Positions 23,301 through 34,123 of a DNA stretch of 64,000 nucleotides are shown one piece after another. This DNA comes from Anaeramoeba flamelloides (lineage: Eukaryota > Metamonada > Anaeramoebidae). Under the pieces are notes generated by a model, which was not told the origin of the DNA, searched no databases, and was given only the letters and a program-made list of their open reading frames with translations. A program made the position numbers and the translations under genes. The DNA lies in NCBI GenBank assembly GCA_027625915.1, contig JANTQA010000008.1:7433501-7497500 (forward strand), read 5' to 3'. Positions within the stretch are counted from its first letter, which is position 1, and every line of letters starts with the position of its first letter.

Positions 23301-26300
23301 GTATGTGATTTTTCTATTTAAGGGACTCATCTCTATTAAACTTTTTTACCTAAATTTAATAGAGATTGAGACAATTTTTTGTCAATTACTTAGATTTGAA
23401 AAAACCTGTTAATTTTCAATATTAAACATATTTCTAGATAAGGGTTCCTTATTTAGAAATTGGTTAAAAAAAAAAAATAATAGAGACTAGCCCCTTAACA
23501 AATTCAACACTAACTTTCTATCAACCATCAAAAAAAAATTCCCAGATCTAACGAAACAGATTACTTAACTGGAAAAAAGGAAAGGAAAACAAAACAAAAA
23601 AAGATAAAAAAAGAAATAGTTTTTAAAATCAAAATTATTTCCAAATTGAATTTAAAGTGTAGTCTTGTTATTCTTTCTACGATTTAAACCGTGTCAAAAT
23701 TTTTGGAATTTAGTTGAGTTGTATTACAGCCGTTTCAACTCAGGTGTGAATCGGCAACTTCTCATTGAACTTTTGGAAACCGTTGAAAACCATTTGAAAT
23801 TATTTTAAATAATTTTAAAAATATTTTAGTTGTTAAGGATTGAATTTGAAGATAAACCAAAACTGTCTTCATTTGTTTGAAATACTTAAAGAAATGAAAC
23901 CTACAAATAGAAATCAATTTTATCAAAAATTATAAATTGAAAAGTAATTTGTAATGAGATTCAAGGATTGGTAATTCTGTTTATGCACAAAAGAAAAGAG
24001 TTTTGATTGATCTTCAAATTCAAACATTAACAACTAAAATATTTTTAAAATTATTTAAAATAATTTGAAATTATTTAAAATAATTTGAAATTATTTGAAA
24101 TTATTTCAAATGGTTTTCAACGGTTTCCAAAAGTTGAATGAGAAGTCACCGATTCACACCTGAGTTGAAACGGCTGTATCAATATATTCCCAAGATGTGT
24201 AAAAATAATTTGTCAAAATAGTCTATGAGCTAATTATTTAATTTTTTAAAACAATTGGATTTTTTAGTCAACTAATCAACATTTTGTAGACATAAATTTT
24301 TGAAATATATTTTGCAACCATTGAGTCTGAGTATTGGTGGGTCAACCTTGAAATTTGTGAGGAGATAAGATTTTTTTCTGAAATTGTTTTATTTTTTTAC
24401 TAATACAAGGATAATTGTTAATTGATGAGATCAACAAATATTAGCACAGCTTTATCTAATTAATTTTTTAGAGGCATTTGAATCATGGAATACTAATGCG
24501 ATTTACATTCAATAACGACAGAGTTTCATTATAGACTTCCACTTGATATGCACTAACCCTTTAAGTATGGTTTTTTATCCCTAGTTATTATAAAACTTGG
24601 TGTTTTTATTTTTAATGTGTATATTTGTACATTCCTTTACAGACAATTAGATTTCAATCTTCTTTCTTTAAAGAAGATAATTTTTTTTTTTTCAAATAAT
24701 TTAGAAAATAGGTTGAATTTTAACTTATCTAAAACGGAAAAATGGATCAAACTTTTAAAATAATTCTTTCATTTCGGAAAATAACTTTAAAAGTGAGTTT
24801 GGTATTGTGTCAATCAGATTTTTACACCATTTCTGAATTCCAAGATTTGGTAAAAATTTTACAAATTTGTTTTTAAATATATAGTCGTGAAAGTAATACC
24901 AGACATGAAAAAAATCCCTTTCAAGATTTTTAATTGTGAATATTCGGAAAATTGTTGTGTAATTTCTGTGTAATTGCCATCATTTTCAATCAAATCCTTT
25001 TTATAAATAACCAAATTTTTTATGAGCTTTGTAATAAACCTACCTAACGTTCATTAAAGTAGGGCCACCATAAAATACACGAGTAATTGTTTGATAAAAT
25101 AAGTAGTTCAACTTTTTTTGAAAAAACAATCGCATTTTGGAGAGGTTTGTTGAATTTGGAAGATGATAATTTTTATTCTTGTTTTTTTGATTGATTGAAT
25201 GGTGTTTTGAACAAGTGCAATTTCATTAATCATCATTCTAATAAGAGAGTGAGATTATAATTTTATAATGTTTGATTCTTAAAAAAAGGATTTGATTTTA
25301 AATAAAAGAAAATATACAACACTTTTCCTAATATTAACAATTAAAAATCTTGAAAGGGATTTTTTTCATTTCTAGTATTTTTTTCACCACTACATGACAA
25401 CATGACAAGGAAAATGATTTTTCAAAAAAAAACCTCTAAATTTTGTATTTTTGAAATACACTCATATAATAAACATTATTATACATAACAATTTTCAAAA
25501 AGGTTTACAACTTTAATAGATATTAATAGGAATTGAAAAAAAAATGAAATTTTTCAGTAATATTTTTTTCATTTTTAATTGTAGAATTTTTGAATTTTTT
25601 ATTTGACTTAGTAGAGAGATAAGTTTCAAGTATTTTTTTAATAGTCTAAAAAGAAAGATATTTTTCAATTTAAAAATAGCACAAAATATTTCAATCAAAA
25701 GATATTGCTAAATTAAATTGAAAATCTGATTTTTTATCATTTTATTTCAATTTCCATGTTTGAGTTTTTATATACATTCCCGATTGTTTTCTGCAAATTG
25801 CTTTAACATTTATTCTTTTTTATATCTTAATGTTCAGTCAAAAGTTCGTTCATTGGAACTTTTTTCAATAAAAAAATACCCCAAAAATAGGTGTTTTTTT
25901 CAAAAGTCGGTATTTTGAAAAGGGGGGTATTCGGATTTTCATGATTTTAATTGCTATCTTTTTTTTATTACTTAAAATTATGATAACTTTGAAAAAATAA
26001 TTTATAAAAGAAGTAAACTCGATTCCAAAAATTTGGACACAGTTTAAACAGTGGAAAGAACATCATTACTGCACTTTTAATTCAAATTGGAAAGAATTTT
26101 GATTTTACTAACAATTTCATTTTTTGTCTTTTTTGTTTTGTTTTCATTTCCTTTTTTGTAGTTATGTAATCTTTTTGGTTAGATCTCGAAATTTTTTTTC
26201 AATGGTTGATAGAGGGTTAGTGTTGAGTTTGTTAAATTGGAAAATCACATACAATTGGTAGATGGTATCTTAACATTTGATCGATCAACAATTGTTGGTG

Positions 26301-27297
26301 AAATTTCAACAAATTTACCAATACATTTTTTGTTCCGCTCGTTTCATTATTTTGGACAAACCAGTTTTTATTTTTGAGTTTTATATTTTTTTCTTTTATT
26401 TGGGTTAAAATGATTACTTATTAAAACATTAATACTGGGTAACTTAAATGTGGTTTTATATTACGTTTGGAAAAATACAATAAATTGGGTTTTATTTTGC
26501 CTATTTTGGATTTTGGGTGTGTCCAAATTTTTGGAACGGGGTTTATAACTGAAATCCAATGTGTAGTTTTGGCTAAATGTAATTTTCGGTGTTTAAATTT
26601 TCCTCGTAGTGTAAAAAGAGGTTTTTTTTATGAACACTTTTCCCTTTAGAAATTTCTAAGGGTTTGGAAGCAAAAAGGACCAACAAATTTCTGAAAAGAT
26701 AAGAAAGGAAAAGAAAAGAAAAGAAAAGTTAGGACAAGAAAACAAGTCTAATTCCGTCTCAAATTTACCTGCTAACCCCCAGTCAATAACAGTCAACTCT
26801 TTTGTTTTTGGATCCATCATAATGTTGTGTGGTTTTATGTCTCTGTGCATAATCCCGTTTGAGTGAGCAAAATCAAGTGCCTTTAATATTTGATAAATGT
26901 AATATCTTACATCATAGTCGGTGAAGGTTGGGTACAAATCACGAAAATTAGAATTGTTCACATGATTAAATACGAAACTTGGTATCCATGTGCTTTCATC
27001 TTGAACAATGTCTAACAATTTGATGATATTCGGACCACCAAAGAGATTTTGTAACACCTTAATTTCTCGTTTGATCTTTGCTTTTCTAACAGGCTTTAAT
27101 ATTTTCACAACACACTTTTTGTTGTTTATTAAGTTTTTTCCCAGAAACACATCAGAGTACCTCCCTCTCCCAATCTTTTGGATTAAAGTATAGTTTTCTT
27201 GATGACCCCATTTAATTTCAATGTTTTCATAATCAGAATATTCTTTTTTACGTTTGCTGTTCACTTTTGAGTAGACAAGAGAAACTGATTGTTTCAT
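20396..27297 (-). CDS. casein kinase 2 catalytic subunit (CK2 alpha), two exons
   Basis: Exon 1 is 27297-26769 and exon 2 is 20961-20396. The join GLA|EFYHP is in phase (donor G|GTAAAT, acceptor TAATAG|AA) and restores the CK2 sequence exactly. The product is about 364 residues. Seen in order: [13 protein letters not shown], glycine loop [25 protein letters not shown] (ATP lysine plus the CK2 basic cluster), [15 protein letters not shown], the CK2-specific DWG in place of [35 protein letters not shown] and a C lobe ending [15 protein letters not shown] Lys/Glu-rich tail follows. CK2 is a constitutively active Ser/Thr kinase for acidic sites, usually in a tetramer with beta subunits. The start is set at the second Met of the open frame, matching the family N terminus; 27318 is an alternative. 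DIFSLGC has Phe where CK2 usually has Trp. Confidence 0.93.
21069..21645 (+). mobile_element. MITE-like element R5, copy in the CK2 intron
   Basis: Starts AAACTCCATTTCACTCAAAG and ends with the inverse of TAAACTCTTTTTCAGTCAAA, so the ends form an imperfect inverted repeat. Matches the inverted copy at 7712-8268 through most of its length. Confidence 0.65.
21655..21882 (-). repeat. R1 fragment, cut off by an R3 element
   Basis: Carries the conserved R1 end (AATTACACTCTAGATG, then AAGGTAATTTAAGCGTAAAA) in reverse orientation. The similarity stops at the TTAA that begins the next element, suggesting that R3 inserted into or next to an R1 copy. Confidence 0.6.
21887..22634 (+). mobile_element. 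TTAA-flanked short element, family R3, intact copy
   Basis: 748 bp between TTAA tetranucleotides (21883-21886 and 22635-22638). The ends are exact inverse copies for at least 10 bp (GGGATTAGCG ... CGCTAATCCC). TTAA target sites are typical of piggyBac-type elements. No transposase frame, so it is non-autonomous. Two further copies and one degenerate copy lie in the window. Confidence 0.8.
23003..23713 (-). mobile_element. MITE family R2 nested in R3
   Basis: Reverse-oriented copy: starts TAAACCCCATTCCAAAAATA and ends with the inverse of CTAAATTCCAAAAATTTTGA. About 710 bp, longer than the other copies because of an extra block near 23330-23520. Confidence 0.7.
23727..24176. mobile_element. 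TA-flanked MITE with long terminal inverted repeats, family R4
   Basis: 450 bp flanked by TA on both sides. The ends CAGCCGTTTCAACTCAGGTG and its inverse continue as near-perfect inverted repeats for about 110 bp (through CAACTTCTCATT, CGTTGAAAACCATTTGAAAT and an AAATTATTTTAAAT tract). Non-coding. It sits next to an R2 element inside the R3 copy. Only copy in the window. Confidence 0.85.
24710..24880 (+). repeat. repeat R9, shared with 31260-31440
   Basis: The two places share, in the same order, AAATGGATCAAACTTTT, TTAAAAGTGAGTTTG and a T-rich block, with many mismatches. Here R9 directly abuts the M3 element, at 31260-31440 it does not. Family unknown. Confidence 0.45.
24882..25392 (+). mobile_element. 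TA-type MITE, family M3 copy 1 (CK2 intron)
   Basis: About 511 bp. Left end TAGTCGTGAAAGTAATACCA and right-end inverse TAGTGGTGAAAAAAATACTA. The inverted repeats continue inward for about 70 bp (ATGAAAAAAATCCCTTTCAA on both sides). The interior is shared with 48708-49227 (for example CATCATTCTAATAAG and TTCTTGTTTTTTTGATTGAT). Confidence 0.8.
26014..26545 (+). mobile_element. MITE family R2, copy near the CK2 splice donor
   Basis: About 530 bp. Left end TAAACTCGATTCCAAAAATT and right-end inverse TAAACCCCGTTCCAAAAATT, followed inside by TGGACACA on both sides. It lies about 220 bp inside the large intron from the exon 1 donor. Confidence 0.78.
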
Positions 27298-27318
27298 AAT
27301 TAAGAAAAAATGATTCAA

Positions 27319-28302
27319 TATGTAATTTTGAAAATTTCTCCCATGTAATGTGATTTCTAATATTGGTCAAGTTTGAAGTGCTTTCACCCATAAAAAATTC
27401 TCACAGATTGTCTCGAAAATAACATTTTTTATTGGGTCAAAAAGTTGATGAAAAACTAAAGTTAAAAACATTTCCTAGTTTTTACTTTTTAGTTACACAG
27501 TTATGATTTTAGGTAATCTCATTAGGTGTTTATTTAAAAATAATCTAAAAGTACTGACCTACAGTTATTTGAATTCCAAAGTTTAAAAAGTTGGTTTTGT
27601 TTTTAAACGATTTCAAAAAAAAAGTTGAGCTATTTTTTTTATTGGAAAGATTACTTCATATTTAAAGTAAAATCAATAAAAAGAAGAATCAAATTAATTT
27701 TATAGAATAATCCATTATATTCTTTACAACCAAACCAACAAATGCATTTTAAATCTACTGATTTATTGAAATTGCTAGTGTGCTTTTGGAGATCCTCAAA
27801 AATAGTCAATTTTTTTCACAAATTTTAATAATAGATAAATCAAAGTAAAGCCAGATACTAAAATGACAAGATGAGAAAAACATGAATTATATTGGACCTT
27901 CGATTTTATGTTGAATTATCTGTTTTTTTCTTCTATTAATAGATCTTATTTTTCATTTTCTGGTTCTATTAATGTTCCCAATTAAAAATTGTGTTTCACT
28001 TTTTTTCACTAAATTCTGGTTATTTCCCAAAAGGTTATCCTTTTTAGAATTTTTTCATTGGGATGAATAATATAAGAAAAATTTGGAAAATATTTTTTTT
28101 TTTATGAAATTTATATTTTATTCTTTTTTGAAGTGTATGTAAATAAATTACATTAGGAATATAAAGTTGTTTTGTAAATTCAAGAAAAATTGAAATCAAA
28201 TATTTAATGTTTATCAAATGAAAGCAATAAATATATTAGCACATCACAATACATATTAAATATTTTATTTTAAACTTTATATATTTATTTAAACTGGTTA
28301 CT

Positions 28303-28307
<5 letters not shown>
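27319..28307. other. region upstream of the CK2 gene
   Basis: AT-rich, no frame or repeat recognised. It should hold the CK2 promoter, but no motif stands out. Confidence 0.4.

Positions 28308-28384
<77 letters not shown>
28308..28384. repeat. compound (TA)n(TG)n microsatellite
   Basis: A TA run of about 33 bases passes directly into a TG run of about 44 bases, followed by CGCG. The longest simple repeat in the window. Confidence 0.95.
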
Positions 28385-28388
<4 letters not shown>

Positions 28389-29107
28389 TTTATGTGTGTT
28401 TCTTTACCAAAAAGTAAAAACACAGACTTAGAAGGTTACAATTTTTATATTAAAAATTATTTATTAATTCAAAAAACTAGTAGTCTATTCATGGATTAAT
28501 TACTTTATTACTTTGTTTCTTAATCAAATGAAAATTTTCTTCTTACCATTTTTGAAGTTTAAAAAAACTTTAATTTATTTTTTCTTGAAGAATAAAAAAG
28601 ACCTTTACTCCTAATAAAATAAAATTAACCTAAAGGTAATTTTGTTTTTATGTATAACAAAAATATTTTTTTTTATATAATTTTAATCAAGTGCTATTAG
28701 TATAACCTGAAATTCTTATTTTTTGGAATAAAATACCAATTTGATTCATCTTTTTTTGTCTATTGTAAGCAGTTTGTATTAATTTGATAACTTTAAATTG
28801 AATATAAATATATAAGTATAAATCCTTAAATTAACTTCAAAAATTCTTACTTCATTATAACCTAAAATAGAGTTGTTGTAAAACAACATTGAAAAAAATT
28901 ACATATTTACTAAAAAAAAAGTTAATTACCGAAATTTTTTACATATACCAAATAATTTTATACATGTATAAAAACACACTGAATTAATTATTGGTACTTT
29001 TAGTTAAAAATCCTTGGATTATCTAAATAAATTGTATCTTGAATAGTTTTTTATTTTATTAATAGTAATGAATTTGAATCTTTTTTTAAAAAAATATCTA
29101 AACACGA

Positions 29108-29690
29108 TTTCAAAAATTGCAACTGGCTTTAAATCTTAAATTGAAAAACAAAAAAAAATATATATTAGTATTCAAGAAAAAAAAATAATTAAAACTTATT
29201 TATAATTATCTTTTAAATCATTCTAAACATATAAAATACTGATATATTAAAAATTAAAAAAAACTAAAACCAAAAACCAAAAAAAAGTATGTAACAATTT
29301 TTGAAAAGAGTATTACCAATTTTTTTATTACAGAACTTTCACTAAAAAAAAAAGTTTAAGAACAAGATTTTTTACTAATAATTAAATTCATTTTAAAAGA
29401 TATTATAGGTTTCAATTTTCTTTATGATTATTTGTCTTATCAAAGATTTTTTTTCATTTTTCATATGATCTACTGCAAAAAAAAAGTATCAAAAAATAAA
29501 ATAAAAGAAAGAAAAAAAGAAATTAAAAGAAAAACAAAAATTTGAAAAAGCATAAAACTAAAATTTATAAAATTTTGAAAAAAAGATTTTCAGATCTAAA
29601 AATTTGAAAATATTTTTTTGTTAAGTATCTGAGGATAAACCCTCAAAAAAACTTCTATTTACATTATAAAGTGAGTCAAAATTTTTGAAA
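29108..29690 (+). repeat. dispersed element R8, copy 1
   Basis: About 580 bp, matching 35030-35640 in the same orientation (GTATTCAAGAA, CTGATATATTAAAAAT, TTTTTACTAATAATTAAAT, ACATTATAAAGTGAGTCAAA). Family ends are TTTCAAAAATTGTGACTCAC and its inverse; in this copy the left end is worn. Confidence 0.65.
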
Positions 29691-31259
29691 TCTCACATAG
29701 TTGAAAAAAAAGTTTTATATTTTCTCAAACCTTCAAAATATTTTTTTTTATTTCTAATGTAAAACACCCCAAGGTTTTTGTGAGGAAACTGGGGGGTGGT
29801 TTTGAACTAAAATTATAAAAAAAAGAAAATTATTTTTTAAAATTAATTGATCGATTGAACAATATAGTTAACAAATAATAACCAAAAAACCAGACATAAA
29901 ATATCCAATTTTCTCAAGATAGTTATATTAGTGTTTTATAGAAAAAAAAAGGAACTTTCTTAAATACTACTCTAGTGGTCTAGAGTATTATTGAATATTT
30001 AAATTTTGTTTTTGGTTATTTTTTGCTATCTTTCTTTTACTTAAAGATCTTCACTACTTCTACTAAAAAGAAATTGAACCATTTGAATCATTGTTTCAAA
30101 AAAAGATAAAGATATTTTCTATATGAATGCAATAAATATTACATTATCAACAAATGTATATAATAATTTTTACAAATTCATTCAAATAACAACAGTTATT
30201 TATGCTTTTTTAACACAAACTTATAATTTGTATAATTTTAGATATATTGCATTTTTGATAAATACCGATAAGAGAAAGATTAGAACTTTTAAAAGTTTAA
30301 GATGATATAATATTTGACAAGGAAAGACTTTGTAAAATAATTAAGTTATCTGGTAAAAGTTGTACTTTTTTGCACTTCTTATTTTCAGTCAAAATCTCTG
30401 ATCCTTTTTTGTTTGATAGATTTTGGGATCAAATTATAAAAAAAGCAAAATTTGCCATATATTTTTATTTATTTTAAAAAATCAACTTTATTATAGTAAA
30501 AATAAGAAATATTTTATGAATAAATATACTTTTCTTAATTAATAATTAATTTAAAAAAACAAGGAAAAAAAAATCAAATACTTATCTCTTGAAGATGAGA
30601 AAAAGACTGATCATTTTATTTTATTTATATAATTTTTCTTAAATTTCTTGAAATTTAAAAAGATTCTTGAATTTACTTTTTTATATATATAAGTGTATAA
30701 ATAAGGAACGGAGAATATTAAAATTAGTTATTTGATAATATTTGTTTTTTTTTTTTTTTTGAATTATTTCTTTGAATTAATTGTATTGGTTTTTATAAAC
30801 TTTTTTAAAAGTGATAAATAAGTGTAAATTGTATTGATAAATTTAATACTTTGGTTATTATTAACTCACAGAAAAAATTAATATTGGGTTATTAACCATC
30901 TCTAAAAAATAATCTAATTAAACACTAAATCTTAAGTTTATATCTAGAATTTTCTGTGTTTTTAAAAAATATTTACGAGAATTTTTTAATTAAATGGTTG
31001 GGTTTTTTTCTGGTATCTTTTTATTCAAAAAAAAGAAAAAATTTCTTCGAACTGTTTTTTGAATCCAAAAATTAAATTTTTTTAAAAGTTAAAAATTTTT
31101 ATTATAATTTTTTCTGAAATAAAGTTTATTTTTTAAATGTAGCCCTTACAAAACTTATAGTTTCCTGTTAAAAATGTATTTATTCGTTTTCTCCATCACA
31201 AATATTAATATTTCTTTCTAATTCAACGAAAATAATTTTTTATTAAAATCTTTCGAAAT
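29691..31259. other. AT-rich spacer, nothing recognised
   Basis: No supported frame. A 60-codon frame at 30123-30305 is AT-driven and not convincing. Confidence 0.4.
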
Positions 31260-31608
31260 AAGTTGAATTTTGAACTTGTCAAAAAAGGTAAAATGGATCA
31301 AACTTTTTTTAAAATCTTATAATTCATATTTGGTAATAGCATTAAAAGTGAGTTTGATTTTGTAGTTATCAGATTTTACTTTTGTTTTTCAATTTCAAGG
31401 CAATCAAATTTTTTTTAAATTTGCTCTTAAATTTAAAAGAAGATTTTTTTTAGTTTGCTTGTCCTTTAAACTGAAACTATGTGTAGGTAAAAATTCTTGT
31501 ATTGTATCATTTTAAAAATTTCAAGATCTTAATTACAAAGGGAGTTAAAGTATCTAATTCATTTTTTCTTAAATCTTCAAAATTATTTTCATTTTTCGAT
31601 TTGTAATT

Positions 31609-32195
31609 ATGGGAAACAAACATTCAGAATTAAATAAAAAACATATCAAATACTATTTGAAAAATGTTGAAAAGCATAAAAACCCGTGTGTGGTTTTGGA
31701 CGAAGAAGGAAATTTTGTTTGGCTAAATTATTTCGCAAGGAAAATTTTTCATCTTAAGAAAAAAAAAAAATTAAAAAAACTCACTCTTTCACAATTTCCA
31801 CCAGCCACACAACCACACACGCTGAAAGAAACAGTACCATATTTAACAAACTGGTACCAAACAACAATAAAGTAATAATTTTGTTTTTTATTTTTGTTTT
31901 TGTTTTTTGTTTGATCAAAAAAAAACAAGTTAAAAAATCTTTTTCATTTTCCTTTTAATCCTGTCTTCAAAACCTAAAAATATCCGAATTTTACAGACTA
32001 AAAAAATATCACGAAGAAGTTAATTGGAATTATATTTTAGATAAGGAAAATAACAATTGGGTCAAGATTTTGTTCACAAGTAATATTTTCACCTTTCGAT
32101 GCTTCTTAACCAAAAACAAAAAACAAACAAACAAAACAAAAAACAAAAAACAAAAAAAACAAACAAATAACACAACGAAACCAGTACAAATTTGA
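31609..32195 (+). CDS. PAS-like N-terminal exon(s) with a myristoylation-type start; probably incomplete or decayed
   Basis: Exon 1 (31609-31871) encodes MGNKHSELNKKHIKYYLKN, whose MGxxxS start fits N-myristoylation. Then comes a PAS-like segment (NPCVVLDEEGNFVWLNYFAR, KLTLSQFPPATQPH). A donor AA|GTAATA and an acceptor TTTTACAG at 31996 join in phase to exon 2 (LKKYHEEVNWNYILDKENNN, WVKILFTSN). The frame then runs into an AAACAAAC-type simple repeat and a stop near 32195, before a PAS domain would be complete. I recall proteins with this kind of start ahead of RGS and DUF547 domains in Anaeramoeba, but that is memory and not a search. No RGS follows directly here. It could be a fragment, a pseudogene, or the first part of a long gene. 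Confidence 0.5.
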
Positions 32196-32907
32196 ACTTG
32201 TTCACACAACACTCTTCAATAACTTCCTTTCTTAACCAAAAATTTTTATTGTTTTGTTTCTTGTTAGTGTTAAGATGATTTTTAGGACTACGTTGGCAAT
32301 TCACGAATTTGTCAAAAAGGATTTTGGAACACCCTCATTTAAATCGTGAATAAACGTACATGAAAATAATTTAATTATATTCCAAAAGCCGAATAAAAGA
32401 GCAAAATTAAAAAAAAAAAAAAAAAAACCTATTTCATTTTTCGTTGCCTTGTAAAAGTCTTTAATTTTTTCTTTATATTACCATGAAGCACTTATTTGGG
32501 AAAACCGATTTTCTTTATTTTACAAAAATTTCTTCCGAAATGATAGCATCTTTTAAGAAATTTTAAGTGGCCAAAAATAACATTACTAACCCTTTTCATT
32601 TTTTTGGTTTCATTTGAAAAAAGTAAAAAAATTATCAAGATATTTTTGTAATCAAAAGATTGAGAAGAAATGAAGAATTTGTTAATTTAGTCTTGTTATC
32701 ATTGTTTCTCAGTTTCTTTTTGATCTTGTTATCGATTAAACATTTGTTAATTCTGCAAATTATTCTAATGTTCTTCTTGGGCTCACGAAAAAATTATTTC
32801 CTTTTTTTTTTTTTTTTTTGATTTTTGGGTATTTAAGGATGTTGTTCCAAATGAATTCTTCAGACACATGGAAAATTTCATAATTTTACCTTGGTAAAAG
32901 CACTTAA

Positions 32908-33236
32908 GATCTTTTTTCCAAAGATTAAAATAAATTATTTTTACAAAGAATGCTGTTTTTTGGCTTTTATTTTTTAATCTACTTTAAAAACCTCACTTAC
33001 CAAGTCCTTAGAAACACCTAAGAAGATACGAATTCAAATTAGTTTTTGATTGAAGTCAGTTATTAGTACTTTGGTAATAATAGCTTTGTAAAATTGAATA
33101 ATTTCATCATAGTTCAATACTCCTCTTAATTACCACTTGATGGCTTAGTGAGTATTTACAAAAGAACAAAAAAATAAAAACCAAAAAACAGCATTCTTTG
33201 TAAAAATAATTTATTTTAATCTTTGGAAAAAAGATC
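32908..33236. repeat. element with identical 56 bp inverted ends
   Basis: The arms 32908-32963 and 33181-33236 are exact reverse complements over 56 bases, starting GATCTTTTTTCCAAAG. The 217 bp between them is non-coding. Identical arms suggest a young insertion or recent gene conversion. No other copy in the window and no clear target duplication. Confidence 0.8.
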
Positions 33237-33576
33237 GTAATAATCTTTATCATAATAAAAGAATAGAATTTGTAGGGGCATGTAATGATGAATTCATTTA
33301 GAACGTCACTGCTCCCCTTAAAGAATTTTTACAAATCTATTGTTTGGTTCGGCAAACCTTTTTTTCATATTTTTACATTTACAAAAAAACAAATTTCTTT
33401 TATCTTTATAAAGTGCACTTTGAAGAAAGATTCAAAAAAATAAAAATAACGAAACACCAATACAACCAAAATTACACATTTATTTCTTATATTTCAAAAT
33501 CTTTCTGAATCATGTTTTAAAATAATATTTTGATGTTTATTTTATATTCCAAGTATTAAATTTAGTGAAATCCAGC

Positions 33577-34123
33577 TAAACCCCAATTCAAAATTTTTAA
33601 CACACCAAAATTCGATTTGTGAAAAAAAAAAAACTTATTTAATCAATTCTCGAAGAAATACCAAATTAGAACTATTCACTAATTGAAATGTTAACACTTG
33701 TTTATAAATTACAATACTCACAAAACAAAAAATAAATAATCATCTATACTAATAAATCAAGGGTGTGTTAAAAATTTTGGAGAGAGCAAAACAAAAAAAA
33801 ACATTTATTGGTAAATTTGTTGAAATTCTATTAGGAATATTGATCAATCGAAAGCTTAGATACCTATCAACTAATTTTATTTGAGTTTCTTCTCTTTGGA
33901 ACAACTCAACTTTAACATAATATCAATTGTTGAAAAAAATTTTGATCGAACGTAACAAATTACGTAATTCAAAAAATGAAAACAAAAACTAAAAAACTAT
34001 ACGATGAAAAAATGATTTTCATATATTCCAAAAATCAAAATTTAGTTCCAATTTGAATGAAATTGTATTATTGTGATTGTTTGGATCGTTTTAGCTGTGT
34101 GGAAAATTTTGAATTTTAGTTTA
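33577..34123 (-). mobile_element. MITE family R2, copy 4
   Basis: About 547 bp in reverse orientation. Starts TAAACCCCAATTCAAAATTT and ends with the inverse of TAAACTAAAATTCAAAATTT. Interior block TTGGTAAATTTGTTGAAATT is shared with the copy at 23003-23713. Confidence 0.65.

Larger units (their letters stand above)
22639..24560 (+). mobile_element. second TTAA-flanked R3 element, carrying nested insertions
   Basis: Begins directly after the TTAA that closes the previous copy, and ends CACTAACCC|TTAA at 24561-24564. The outer parts align with the intact copy (TGCAATTGGGTGTAAATGGT; TTGATGAGATCAACAAATAT). The extra length comes from an R2 element (23003-23713) and a TA-flanked element (23727-24176). 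Confidence 0.75.

Noticed and set aside
23109-23330. 73-codon minus-strand frame as a transposase piece
   Set aside because: It is within the R2 MITE, shows no catalytic motif, and is not kept open in the other R2 copies.
33181-33236. Possible terminator hairpin
   Set aside because: It is one arm of a 56 bp inverted repeat 217 bp apart, with no gene ending next to it.
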